Below, one piece after another: positions 16,000-25,114 of a stretch of DNA of 64,000 nt. Positions within the stretch are counted from its first letter, which is position 1, and the number at the start of each line of letters is the position of its first letter. This DNA is from JAJZQZ01 sp963790415. GTDB taxonomy: Bacteria > Actinomycetota > Thermoleophilia > RBG-16-64-13. The DNA is taken from the NCBI GenBank assembly GCA_963790415.1, contig CAWBOK010000004.1, positions 1 to 64,000 of the forward strand, written 5' to 3'. The position numbers were made by a program, and so were the translations under genes. Under the pieces are notes generated by a model. That model was not told the DNA's origin. It saw nothing but the letters and a program-made list of their open reading frames with translations, and made no database searches.

Positions 16000-16440
16000 A
16001 TGATGACACGGTACGTACTCGGCGCTGTGATACTCGTAGCCGGAGTTCTCGCCACAACGCAGGCCCCGGTGAATGCGGCTCTTGCCAAACGCTCCGGCCC
16101 GCTGCAGGCGGTGGTCGTCTCGTTCGCGGTCGGCACCCTGGCATTGCTTGTCGTGGCGCTTGCGGCAGGCAAAATGGCGCCCGCGCAGCTGAGGGACGTC
16201 CCGTGGTGGCAGTTCACCGGCGGCCTGATGGGAGCGGTCGTCGTCCTCAGCACGACGGTGATCGTGCCGCGCCTGGGTGCGCTCGCTGCAACAGCGGCCC
16301 TGGTGGCCGGTCAGTTCATCGGCGGAGCCGTGATCGACCGGTTCGGTCTCATCGGCATGCCCGTCGTGCCGCTGACGTGGAGTCGTCTCGTCGGCCTGGG
16401 CCTGCTGACTCTGGGCGGGTTCTTCGTCCTCAGACGCTGA
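16000..16440 (+). CDS. DMT-superfamily membrane protein, YdcZ/DUF606 type
   Basis: Predicted 146 aa, almost entirely hydrophobic, with four to five transmembrane segments. It opens with a TRYVLGAVILVAGVLATTQA segment containing the Q-x-P-x-N region (QAPVNAAL) typical of the short YdcZ family of drug/metabolite transporters. Such half-size proteins function as pairs. AAAGGA precedes ATG 16000. The substrate is unknown and the gene stands alone. Confidence 0.8.
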   Translation: MMTRYVLGAVILVAGVLATTQAPVNAALAKRSGPLQAVVVSFAVGTLALLVVALAAGKMAPAQLRDVPWWQFTGGLMGAVVVLSTTVIVPRLGALAATAALVAGQFIGGAVIDRFGLIGMPVVPLTWSRLVGLGLLTLGGFFVLRR

Positions 16441-16458
16441 CCAGGCGCGAACCCCCGC

Positions 16459-17292
16459 CTACCGGCCCTTCAAACCTAGCAGCGCGCGTGCCTCTGTGAC
16501 GGTGGCCACCGGCCGGCCGAGTTCGTCCGCCAGTCGCGCCACGCGCGCCACCAGCTGGGCGTTGCCCTCCGCCAGCACTCCTTTGCTGTAGAAGATGTTG
16601 TCTTCCAATCCGGTGCGCACGTGGCCGCCCAGTACCAATCCCAACACGTTCATGGGCAGCTGGCCCCTGCCGATCCCCGATACCGTCCAGGTCGCTCCCC
16701 GCGGCAGGCTCTCCACGAGGTGCAGCAGGCTCTTCGCCGAGGCGGGGATGGCGCCGGGCACCCCCATCACCAGGTTGAAGTGCAGGGGTTCCTCGAGAAG
16801 ACCCTCCCTCGCCAGGGCAACGGCGTTCGCTATCATGCCCGCGTCGAAGACCTCGATCTCGGGCTTGATGCCCCGCTCCGCCATCGCTTGGGCGAAGATC
16901 CGCACCATCGGGAGCGGGTTGGCGAACACCTCGTCGCCGAAGTCGCACGACCCGGTGGTCAGCGAGGCCATCTCGGGCAGCAGGTCGCCCAACAGGCCTG
17001 TGACCGGCTGCAGCCGTTCGGCGGACGGCGTGCCCACCGCTCCCCCGGTCGACACTTGCACGATCACGTCGGTGCGGGCCCGGATCAGCCTTACCGTCTC
17101 GGCGAAGACGTCGACATCCTGCGTGGGTTCGCCGTCGGAATCGCGCACGTGCAGGTGGACCACCGTCGCTCCGGCGGCGGCGGCCTCGGCCGCCGCCTCT
17201 GCGATGCCCGCCGGCGTCACCGGCAGGTGGGGCAACTGCTCCAGGGTCAGTTCCGCCCCAACAAGAGCCGCCGTGATGATCACCGGATCCAC
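16459..17292 (-). CDS. Beta-keto acid cleavage enzyme (BKACE/DUF849 family)
   Basis: Predicted 277 aa. The founding member, 3-keto-5-aminohexanoate cleavage enzyme (Kce) of lysine fermentation, condenses a beta-keto acid with acetyl-CoA. Zn ligands are in the VVHLHVRD motif, and a further family motif is the EIEVFDAGM segment. The GTG start at 17292 follows GGAGGTGG. BKACE members act on many beta-keto acids, so the substrate is not known. A Kal-like lyase, another lysine-fermentation family, lies 36 kb away at 53715 and the rest of that pathway is not seen. Confidence 0.87.
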   Translation of the reverse strand: MDPVIITAALVGAELTLEQLPHLPVTPAGIAEAAAEAAAAGATVVHLHVRDSDGEPTQDVDVFAETVRLIRARTDVIVQVSTGGAVGTPSAERLQPVTGLLGDLLPEMASLTTGSCDFGDEVFANPLPMVRIFAQAMAERGIKPEIEVFDAGMIANAVALAREGLLEEPLHFNLVMGVPGAIPASAKSLLHLVESLPRGATWTVSGIGRGQLPMNVLGLVLGGHVRTGLEDNIFYSKGVLAEGNAQLVARVARLADELGRPVATVTEARALLGLKGR

Positions 17293-17307
17293 CAGGCCAC
17301 CTCCTTC

Positions 17308-17359
17308 ATCGCGTCGGCCAGTGCGTTCTGGAGGCCAAGGCTTCGATCTTCAGCAGCCT
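17308..17359 (+). repeat. Dispersed palindromic element, right-end fragment D
   Basis: This 52-bp stretch matches the right end of the element from ATCGCG through GGCCAGTGCGTTCTGG to TTCAGCAGCCT (one mismatch in the terminal repeat). The left two thirds are absent. It lies directly upstream of the BKACE start. Confidence 0.8.
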
Positions 17360-17441
17360 CCTGGTGCGGGCGCGCGTCATAGCGCGGTCACGAGTGTGTT
17401 ATCGGCGCGCTCGCGGTTCCGCGGCACAGGCACGTCGCGCC

Positions 17442-19337
17442 TCATTTGTCCCCGAAACAATAGAAGTAGCCGTCGCGGGAGCCCACGTAGATACGGCCTC
17501 GCCACACGGTCGGCGTCGACTCCACGGCGCCGCCGCCGGGAGTACGCACCTTCCACAACTCCGGCGGATCGACAGAGGGATCGCGGACGTCGTAGGCGTG
17601 GACATACCCATCGGTGTCCCCGACGACCAGGGTGTCGTCGACCACCACCGGTGATCCCCAGGCATGGTACGTGAAGGGTTTCTCCCAGACGATCCGCCCG
17701 TCGGATCGATCGACTCCCAGCAGACGACCCGTGTGGGTGGGCACGTAGAGCATGGTGCCCCAGATAGCCGGGGTCGCCCAGATGCCGCCCTTGTCTCCCT
17801 TGGCCGGGTCTTTGATCGACCACACCACCGGATCCCCCGAACGCCTAGGGTCGAGCTTCATCAACTGGCCCAACTGCTTGGCCCGAGGCAGCATCCGCTC
17901 CAATTCCGCCGCCACATAGATCATGCCTTCATCATCGATAACGATAGAGGCGTCCACGTCGTCCCCGGTCCAGAACTTGAAGGCCACCGGGAACTTCGGC
18001 TTCTTGGGCGTGGGCAGATCCGGCGCCCGCCGGACAGCGTCCGGACCTGGATCCCACGTTGCCGTCGCCGGGCCGATCGCGCCCGTCTCCCACGTGCCGG
18101 GGGCCTGTCCTCCCGGTCCATATCCCGCCTTCGACAGCCCGAGCGCGCTGATGTCAAGCCCCAACACCCGGCCGCCGCCGTTGGCGAAGTACACGCGATC
18201 GCCACGGATCGGGTCCAGGTCCACGGCAGGCGAGTTCTCGATGCTCACCCTGCGGTCCCCGATCGCCTTGAACAATGCCTCGTCGTACGCCGGATAGGCC
18301 AGCACCACCTTGGGCTTGGCGGTGACCTTCCCGTCGGCGTTGAAGCCCCGATTGAGTTTGATGATGAAGAAGTAGCTGTTCTCCCCACCCTCGAAGAGAT
18401 AGTCGCCCACGAGTACCGCGCTGGAATCCCAGTCGTTGTTCCAGACCGGGTGAGGCACCTCGTTGGCGTTGATCTTCCACAAGACGGTCGGTTTCGCCCG
18501 ATCCAAGGCCACGACTCGGAAGTAGTTATCCCGGGACCCGGTGTAGAGGAGCGGGTAGCCGTCGGGGTCGAGCATCACGCTGCCCTTGATGAGATCACCG
18601 GTGGGAAGGTCGGGCAGGAAGCGTTCCCCCGTCCCGCCCTTCAGGAAATGCACCGCGCGGTCGTAGGCTCCGAACATGACCCGCGGACCGTCGGCCGCCT
18701 GAGCCACCACTGGCTGGCCGGTCCACCCGGTCCCGGCCCACACCCGAGACTCTCCACCCTCTGACGACGACGAGCTCATGGGACCGTCCTTGGGAAACCG
18801 CCACAGCACCGTCGGCGCTTTCGGAACGGGGCCTTCCCCGTAGTACGCTCGGCGGGCGTTCCCACGGAACATGGTCAGCCCGGGGAAGCCGGTGTTGACG
18901 GCGGCCGAAGCGGCAGGCGGCGCCGTCTCGGCGATCACCGCGGGAACCGACCCACTCGCGCCCGTTTCACGAACCGTCGAGGCGGGACCAGTCACCGCGG
19001 GTCCCTCGGTGACCGTCGGCCCCTCAGAAGCCGTGGGTGTCCCTGACGCCGCGGGTCCCCCGAACGCCGCGGGTACGCCCGAAGGGCCTCCCTTCAGCGC
19101 AAGAGCCGCGCCCACGGCGACGAGTGCCGCCATGATCGCCAGCGCCAGGACCAGAAGCACCCGCCGCCGCCGCACCCGCGAGGCCAGGGCCCGCCGGGTC
19201 TCGTACGTGTTGTACACGGGGACGGCGCCGTCGGCCCGGCCCGCGGCGCCGCGAGGCCCGGCAGCAGGTCTACGCCCCGATGCCCGATGCGGCGCCGGCG
19301 GCCTGGCGCGGGGATCCTTCTCGGCCGGGTCAGTCAT
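17442..19337 (-). CDS. Membrane-anchored PQQ-like beta-propeller protein
   Basis: Predicted 631 aa. A basic, disordered cytoplasmic N-terminus (1-57) precedes one transmembrane helix (about 59-82, VLLVLALAIMAALVAV), then an Ala/Pro/Thr-rich spacer (about 85-150) and repeated WD-like/PQQ blades (about 160-630). Examples are GSRDNYFRVVALD, VGDTDGYVHAYDV and the final VGSRDGYFYCFGD. The blades face outside the membrane. BamB-like propellers bind proteins or polymers, and nothing shows a PQQ enzyme site. Its start overlaps the end of the upstream gene by 8 bp, so the two are co-translated. Confidence 0.8.
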   Translation of the reverse strand: MTDPAEKDPRARPPAPHRASGRRPAAGPRGAAGRADGAVPVYNTYETRRALASRVRRRRVLLVLALAIMAALVAVGAALALKGGPSGVPAAFGGPAASGTPTASEGPTVTEGPAVTGPASTVRETGASGSVPAVIAETAPPAASAAVNTGFPGLTMFRGNARRAYYGEGPVPKAPTVLWRFPKDGPMSSSSSEGGESRVWAGTGWTGQPVVAQAADGPRVMFGAYDRAVHFLKGGTGERFLPDLPTGDLIKGSVMLDPDGYPLLYTGSRDNYFRVVALDRAKPTVLWKINANEVPHPVWNNDWDSSAVLVGDYLFEGGENSYFFIIKLNRGFNADGKVTAKPKVVLAYPAYDEALFKAIGDRRVSIENSPAVDLDPIRGDRVYFANGGGRVLGLDISALGLSKAGYGPGGQAPGTWETGAIGPATATWDPGPDAVRRAPDLPTPKKPKFPVAFKFWTGDDVDASIVIDDEGMIYVAAELERMLPRAKQLGQLMKLDPRRSGDPVVWSIKDPAKGDKGGIWATPAIWGTMLYVPTHTGRLLGVDRSDGRIVWEKPFTYHAWGSPVVVDDTLVVGDTDGYVHAYDVRDPSVDPPELWKVRTPGGGAVESTPTVWRGRIYVGSRDGYFYCFGDK

Positions 19338-20046
19338 CAGCAGGTGTGTGCCCCGCCCTCACCAGTAGGCCGCGCCCGCGGGTGGAGATCAGGTCCAGGT
19401 AGGCCACCAAATCCTTCGCGAAGTTCCATTGCGTCAGATTGATGGGAGTCTCGCCGATGCGGCTGGCCAGGGCCTCGCGCAGAGTACTCCAATTGGTCCA
19501 GCCGATGCGCTGGGCCAGCTCCTCCGGTGCGACACCGGAGGGCGGGTCGGTCATGCGGCCGGCGAGTAGCGCCGGATCGTCCCAGTATCGCGTCACCAGA
19601 TCGGGGGCCTCGTCTTCGGTGGTCATCACCAGCAACCGGGCCCGGTCCCCCAACGCCGCGTAGCCTGCGTCGAAGGTACGGATCACCTGGTCGCGTTCCA
19701 CGTCGTGCGCAGTCTGCCGGCTCAACTCGTGCCAGTAGCGCGCGATCACGAGGAACGTGTGGTGCTCGGTCTCCAGAACGCAGGAGACCTCGGTGTCGTT
19801 CTCGGGGACGGAGCGTCCCGCTGGGGGCGGGAAACGCCGCCAGAAATCGAGTGAATAGCCGGCTTTGATGACGGCCTCGTAGTCGGCCCCGCGGAACGCG
19901 CGACCAAGGAGCTCCACCAACCAGGTCGTCGTCTCGAAGTTGCGCAAGGGACCGAACACGTTCGACACGAACTCATCCTCGCGACTCTCGCGAAGCATCC
20001 CCCCGTAGTACCGATCCCTGCCGAACAACTCCACATACATGGCCAT
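19330..20046 (-). CDS. Hypothetical protein, weak resemblance to PD-(D/E)XK nuclease fold
   Basis: Predicted 238 aa, soluble. The stretch ENDTEVSCVLETEHHTFLVI followed by ARYW and, later, ERDQVIRTFDAG resembles the PD-(D/E)XK pattern (acidic residue, then E-x-K in a beta strand, then a DQ-x-R helix), but the catalytic Lys position is occupied by Arg. It may therefore be inactive, or the similarity may be accidental. It is the first gene of a two-gene unit with the PQQ-propeller protein. I do not recognise the family and assign no function. Confidence 0.6.
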   Translation of the reverse strand: MAMYVELFGRDRYYGGMLRESREDEFVSNVFGPLRNFETTTWLVELLGRAFRGADYEAVIKAGYSLDFWRRFPPPAGRSVPENDTEVSCVLETEHHTFLVIARYWHELSRQTAHDVERDQVIRTFDAGYAALGDRARLLVMTTEDEAPDLVTRYWDDPALLAGRMTDPPSGVAPEELAQRIGWTNWSTLREALASRIGETPINLTQWNFAKDLVAYLDLISTRGRGLLVRAGHTPADD

Positions 20047-20170
20047 GGTCGTTCCTCCCCCGGCCGACCCCGCGGGACCGTCTGCCGGCCCACGTCGCCG
20101 CCGCGCTCGCTGGGGGCGATGCTATCCTCACAAGGCACGCGTGTCAAAGAGAGATTGTCCCAGAAAGGGG

Positions 20171-20203
20171 TATAGCCGGTCCCAGGGGGTAGGACCGGCT
20201 ATA
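20171..20203. promoter_or_regulatory. Strong 12-bp stem inverted repeat
   Basis: TATAGCCGGTCC (20171-20182) and GGACCGGCTATA (20192-20203) are perfectly complementary around a 9-base loop. No T-run follows on either strand, so a terminator is unlikely. It sits in the 309-bp gap 20047-20355 between divergent genes and could be an operator or a structured RNA. Apart from this and the LysR-box region, nothing else is seen in the gap. Confidence 0.6.
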
Positions 20204-20313
20204 GCGGGGAAAACTGCTGTAGCTCTGTCGCGGTCGGGATGGGGGGATCCCGCTCCCGCGGTGGTTCAGTGCTCAGCTGCGGGTACTGTACTCCGGCCAT
20301 TCTCATAAATCCA

Positions 20314-20340
20314 ATAGATTGTTTCTATACTTGCTATAAT
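20314..20340 (+). promoter_or_regulatory. LysR-box-like palindrome and -10 upstream of the LysR gene
   Basis: ATAGA-TTGTT-TCTAT (20314-20328) is a perfect 15-bp T-n11-A type palindrome. TATAAT follows at 20335-20340, 16 bp before the start codon. No clear -35 is present, as is common for activator-dependent promoters. The surrounding 60 bp is AT-rich compared with the genome. Confidence 0.6.
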
Positions 20341-20355
20341 CAATATCGATAGACC

Positions 20356-21306
20356 ATGGAGTTGAACCAGCTCAGATACTTCATCGCCGTAGCTGACGCC
20401 CTCAGTTTCACTGAGGCGGCCGAGCACCTGCACGTTTCGCAACCGGCGCTCAGCTATCAGGTCAAACGACTGGAGAACGAACTCGGCGCCCGGCTGTTCG
20501 ACCGCACGAGCCGGAAGGTCTCGCTTACCGTCGACGGACGCACCTTCCTGCCGCTCGCCCGCTCTGTGCTGCTGAAGGTGGACGAGGCTGCGCGGGTGAT
20601 GGACGAACGCTTGGGAGTGGAGACCGGTCAGGTCACGTTCGGCGTCATCCCGAGCATAGGCGCCTATGTGGTCCCTCACATCCTGGCTTCGTTCCGGCGC
20701 AACTTCCCCGGCATCGAGGTCCTGCTGGTGGAGGCCGGTGCGCTCGCTCTCGAGCGCAAGCTGCTCGACGGCGAGGTCGACTTCGCCATCGTCACCGAAC
20801 CGGCCGCCCCCGAAGCCCTGGACGTCACCCCGCTCATGACGGAGGAACTGCATCTCGTGGTGCCGCTGCACCACCCCTTTGCCGAGCGGGAATCCGTCGC
20901 CTTGCAGGAGCTCACCGAGGAGAGCTTCGTGCTGCTCGGGGGTTCGTTCACTCTGGGGACCCTCGTCGTCGACCTGTGCAGGCGCGCGGGCTTCGAACCC
21001 AAGGTGGCCTACCAGGCGGGGAGCCTGGAGACGGTCAAGAGCTTCGTCCGGCATGACCTCGGGATCGCGGTGCTACCCCGCTTGGCCATGCTCTGGCCTC
21101 CGGACGACAGCATCGTGGCGATACCGTTCGTCGTTCCGCTGACTCGTGCCATCACGCTGGTGCGCGCGAAGGGGCGCTATGCCACCGTGGCCTCGCGGGC
21201 GCTCATGGTCCACGTGCGCACGACGATGCTGTCGACGTTTTCGACGGTGGGTCGTCCCACGCCGCCAGAGCCCCCGCTGCCTCCGTCGCGCCCGTTGTCG
21301 GGCTAG
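20356..21306 (+). CDS. LysR-family transcriptional regulator
   Basis: Predicted 316 aa. The N-terminal winged helix (1-60) contains SFTEAAEHLHVSQPALSYQV. The effector-binding domain (about 90-295) has the usual two-lobe pattern, with IPSIGAYVVPHILASF and GIAVLPRLAM. It probably autoregulates through the palindrome at 20314. No obvious metabolic target adjoins it, since the next gene is an SMC-like ATPase. The inducer cannot be inferred. Confidence 0.92.
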   Translation: MELNQLRYFIAVADALSFTEAAEHLHVSQPALSYQVKRLENELGARLFDRTSRKVSLTVDGRTFLPLARSVLLKVDEAARVMDERLGVETGQVTFGVIPSIGAYVVPHILASFRRNFPGIEVLLVEAGALALERKLLDGEVDFAIVTEPAAPEALDVTPLMTEELHLVVPLHHPFAERESVALQELTEESFVLLGGSFTLGTLVVDLCRRAGFEPKVAYQAGSLETVKSFVRHDLGIAVLPRLAMLWPPDDSIVAIPFVVPLTRAITLVRAKGRYATVASRALMVHVRTTMLSTFSTVGRPTPPEPPLPPSRPLSG

Positions 21307-21333
21307 AATAGGGGGAAGAGCGAAAGGGGCGAT

Positions 21334-23208
21334 ATGTATCTGAAGTATCTTGCGGTGGAAGGATTCAAGAGCTTCCCCGAGTGGAACGGCCTCGAACTGG
21401 CGCCGGGCACCTGCATCCTCGTGGGCGCGAACGGCACCGGCAAGAGCAATCTCACCGAAGCCGTCTGTTGGGTCCTCGGGCAGAGCGACACCTCGTCGTT
21501 GCGCGTGCGCGAGCCCGCGGATCTGATCTTTGCCGGCACCGACGAACTCTGGCCGATGAGCCGCGGCGAGGTCACGGTAGTCCTCGACCCCCGGCCGGAG
21601 CGAATCAAGGGCGAGGGGCTTCCCGCGGGGGCGTGCAAGCACGGAAATGCCACCTCCCACTCCGGCGACCTGCCCGACGGCGCCCTCACGATCTCGCGCC
21701 GGGTGACCGGCGGCGGCGACGACGTGTTCCTGGTGGACGGCGTCGAGACCGACCCCGAGCAGGTGCGGGCAGCGCTGCTCGAGGCGGGTGTCGGTTCTCC
21801 CCCGGTTACCGTGATCCGGCAGGGCGAACTCGAGCGACTCCTCTTCCTGGAGCCGCCGGGACGACGCCAGGCGATCGAAGAGGCAACGGGCATCCCCCAT
21901 CTCTCCCGTCGCCGCTCCGCGCTCGCCGGGGAGCGGGATGCGCTCCGTCTGCGGCGAGAGCATCTGGCGGGCGAACGCGACGACGAGATCATTCAGGCGG
22001 AACGCCTTCAGAGCGAGACCGACACCTTAGCCGCGGCGCGGGTGCACGAATCCAAGGTCGCGGCCCTTCGGACAGCCGCGGTGCACGCCGCCCTCGCCGC
22101 CGTCCCGGAAGCCGTCGTAGACGTCGGCGCTCTGCTCGATACCCTCGGGTTGCCGGCGCTCGGCCCCGGGCCGGAGTCGCCGTCCGAACTCCGGGATACG
22201 ATCGCCGAGCATCAAGGACGCCTCGCTGTTCTTGGTCCTGTCAACCGCCGAGCCGAGACCGATCTGCGGGCCGTCCGCGACCGCCTCGCCGACCTTGATC
22301 GGCTGCTGGCAGGGGTCGACCAGGATCTCGACCATCTGGCGGCGTCGATCGGGGCGCTCGAAGCGGAGATCGCCTCGGAGTTCTCTGCCGCGCTCGCGCG
22401 CGTGGAGGACCGCTTCCGCTCGTATTACGCACTGCTGGCCCCGGGCGGCGAAGCCGCCCTGCCCCTCACGTCCGCCGACGCGGAAGCCCCAGGCGTGGAT
22501 GTGGTGGTGCGACCGCCGGGCAAGGTGCTCGACCGTGTGACCACTCTCTCGGGTGGCGAGCGTTCGCTCGCGGCCCTCTCTCTCGCGCTGGCTCTGTTCC
22601 AGGAGTACCCGTCGTCGTTCATCGTGCTCGACGAGGTCGAGCCCGCCCTCGACGACACGAACATCCGCCGTCTGCAATCGGTGCTGGATCTGGTGGCCGA
22701 CGGCCGCCAGGTCCTGATGGTGTCGCATCAGCAGCGGGCCAAGGAGGCCGGTGACGTGGTCTTCGGCGTGGAGCGGAACCTGGACGGCGCCAGTCAGGTC
22801 AAGTTCCGCTACGAGCCGCGCACCCGACGGCTCGACATATTCCGCCGCACGTGGGCGGCCGAGCATCTGCGCCGGCACCCGCAGGAGCGCGCCGCGGAAG
22901 CGCCGGGGCTCGCCTCCGACGCACCGACGCGCCGGTCGGTGGGCCTGGCCGGATCACCCACGCAGGCCGCATTGATGGAGTTCGCGAGCGACCAGGACGG
23001 CGCGGCCGCCGGCGGACCGGGGGCGGGGCCGAACCGTCACGGCCGCCTCAACCGGGCCGACTACTTCCATCGCGACGGCACGTTCCGCGGTATCTGGGAC
23101 GCATACTCCGACGAAACCGCCGACGAAACCGCCGACGAACATGCCACGCCCGACGGATCCGCCGCAGACGAAGCGGAAGAGGGTGGTGCCGTCAAGCCCT
23201 GCTGCTAG
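21334..23208 (+). CDS. SMC/RecF-like ATPase lacking the hinge and long coiled coil
   Basis: Predicted 624 aa. The N-lobe has MYLKYLAVEGFKSF and Walker A GANGTGKSN (31-39), typical of SMC proteins, and a GELERLLF/RRQAIEEATGI region equivalent to the SMC RQG-E-I segment. The C-lobe has the ABC signature TLSGGERSLAALSLALALF (about 404-422) and Walker B SSFIVLDEVEPALDD (about 427-441). Between the lobes lie only about 140 residues of short helical sequence, against about 700 with a hinge in SMC (about 1150 aa). A tail of about 100 residues, charged and repetitive (DETADETADE), ends in CC. It may act in DNA maintenance, but the substrate and partners are unknown. Confidence 0.85.
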   Translation: MYLKYLAVEGFKSFPEWNGLELAPGTCILVGANGTGKSNLTEAVCWVLGQSDTSSLRVREPADLIFAGTDELWPMSRGEVTVVLDPRPERIKGEGLPAGACKHGNATSHSGDLPDGALTISRRVTGGGDDVFLVDGVETDPEQVRAALLEAGVGSPPVTVIRQGELERLLFLEPPGRRQAIEEATGIPHLSRRRSALAGERDALRLRREHLAGERDDEIIQAERLQSETDTLAAARVHESKVAALRTAAVHAALAAVPEAVVDVGALLDTLGLPALGPGPESPSELRDTIAEHQGRLAVLGPVNRRAETDLRAVRDRLADLDRLLAGVDQDLDHLAASIGALEAEIASEFSAALARVEDRFRSYYALLAPGGEAALPLTSADAEAPGVDVVVRPPGKVLDRVTTLSGGERSLAALSLALALFQEYPSSFIVLDEVEPALDDTNIRRLQSVLDLVADGRQVLMVSHQQRAKEAGDVVFGVERNLDGASQVKFRYEPRTRRLDIFRRTWAAEHLRRHPQERAAEAPGLASDAPTRRSVGLAGSPTQAALMEFASDQDGAAAGGPGAGPNRHGRLNRADYFHRDGTFRGIWDAYSDETADETADEHATPDGSAADEAEEGGAVKPCC

Positions 23209-23255
23209 ATCGGCACCACCCGCACAACTAACTCTTTGGGGGGCGGATCCTCCCG

Positions 23256-24864
23256 CTACAATTCCACGGCCCGAGCTTCGTGGAAGCCGGGCATGGCACA
23301 GATATCGTCGAGCACCGCCTGCGGGATGCGGTCGTCCAGAGCCACACCCATGACAGCGCGCCCCTCGGCCTTGCGGCGTCCCACGTTCATGAAGGCGATG
23401 TTGATGCCACGCTCGCCCAGGAGGGTGCCCACGCGGCCGATCATGCCGGGGACGTCATCGTACTGGAAGAAGGCCATGTGAGTGGCCGGCTCGATGTCGA
23501 TGTCGTGGCGATAGATCTTCACCAGGCGAGGCTTGTGCCGGGGTCCGAAGGTGGTCCCGGCCGCGGTCAGTTCGCCCTGCCGGTCTTTGCATGAGACCGT
23601 GATCAAGTTGGTAAAATCGCGCATCTGCCGGTCGCGTACCTCCTGCACCTTGAGCCCTCGCTCCTCCGCGATGCTGGGGGCATTCACGTAGTTCACCACG
23701 TCGTCCACGCGACCCTCGAGCATGGCTTTGAGAGCAGCCACCGTCAGCAGTCGAGTGTCCTGATCGGCGATCTGGCCCTCATAGTGGATAGTGATGTCTT
23801 CCATCGGACCGTCCGCGATAGAGACGAGCAGCGTGCCAAGCGTCTCGGCCAGCGGCAAGAACGGCCCCACGGCCTCCATGGCTTCGGCGCCCACGGACGG
23901 GATGTTCACCGCGTTCGAGACGAACTCGCCCAGCAGACCCGCCATCACCTGCTGCGCGATGATCGTGCCCGCCTTGTCTTGGGCTTCCTCGGTCGACGCT
24001 CCCAAGTGCGGCGTTGCGACCACGTTGTCGAACGCGAGCAGGGGGAAGTCCGGGGGCACCGGCTCCTGCGTGAACACGTCGACCGCAGCAGAGGCGACCT
24101 TGCCCGATTCGAGCGCCCGCACCAGCGCCGCTTCGTCGATGATGCCGCCGCGGGCGGCGTTCACGACCCGGACACCATCCTTCATCTTCGCGAACGCCTC
24201 GTCGCCCACCAAACCCAGAGTCTCAGGGTTCTTCGGCATGTGCACGGTGATGAAGTCGGCTTTGGCGTATAGATCGTCGAGAGTCTCGGCCTGCTCGAGC
24301 CCGTTCTCCCGGAACCTGTCCGGGTTGATGTACGGGTCATACGCGATGACGTCCATGCGCAGTCCCTTGCCCCGCTGCGCGACGATCATGCCGATGCGGC
24401 CGAGCCCGATGACTCCCAGCGTTTTGCCCGTGAGTTCCACCCCACCGAACTTCGAGCGTTCCCACTTGCCCGCCCTTGAGCGAGCAATACGCCTGCGGGA
24501 TCTGGCGGCACTGAGCCATCAGCAGAGCGATGGCGTGCTCGGCCGCCGCGACGGCGTTCGACTCGGGGGCGTTCGCCACCACGATGCCCTTCTTGGTGGC
24601 CATCTTGACGTCGATGTTGTCCACGCCCGACCCGGCCCGGCCAATGATCTTGAGACGCGTGGAGCCCTCCAGGATATCCGCGGTCACCTTGGTGGCCGAC
24701 CGCACGATCAGCGCGTCGTACTCGTTGATGCGCTCCTTGAGCTCCGCGTCGGTCATATCGGTGCGAACATCGACGTCGAAATTCGCTTTAAGAAGATCGA
24801 TCCCTGCCCGAGAGATCTTCTCCTTTACGAGAACGCGCAGGCTGCCGGACGGTGCCTCTGACAT
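23256..24864 (-). CDS. serA: D-3-phosphoglycerate dehydrogenase, one +1 frame break
   Basis: First step of serine synthesis: 3-phosphoglycerate to 3-phosphohydroxypyruvate with NAD+. AAAGGGAGGAG precedes the ATG at 24864. The substrate domain begins VLVKEKISRAGIDLL, the NAD site is GVIGLGRIG, the catalytic region is ARGGIIDE and TPHLGASTEEAQ, and an intervening domain and a C-terminal ACT domain (from about FFQYDDVPGMIGRVG) follow. The joined length is about 535 aa, normal for the long type. One extra C in the CCC run at 24473-24475 splits the frame between SLKAGKW-like sequence and VELTGKTLGV. The ACT domain suggests serine feedback. Confidence 0.95.
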
Positions 24865-25114
24865 GGTTCTCCTCCCTTTGCGGTCCACCCATCTCTCACC
24901 CGAAATGCGAACAACGCGGGCTCGAATGCCCGCATCCTTTCGAGTGTATCACAGGGTTTTTCCGCTCCGGCCTCGGTCCAAACCAGCCCTGCCCGGCCTC
25001 CCGTCATGCCGCCCGATCCGCCCGGCGCGACGAGCGCACAAGCGCCCATCGGGTTTGCGGCCGCCTTGGAGAGGGAAAATCCCCTGCACGTACCCAACAT
25101 ACAGGAGGAGTGGA

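Noticed and set aside
24900..24960. GCGGGC-n6-GCCCGC hairpin upstream of serA as a riboswitch or terminator
   Set aside because: The stem is only 6 bp and lacks a T-run or any known aptamer features.
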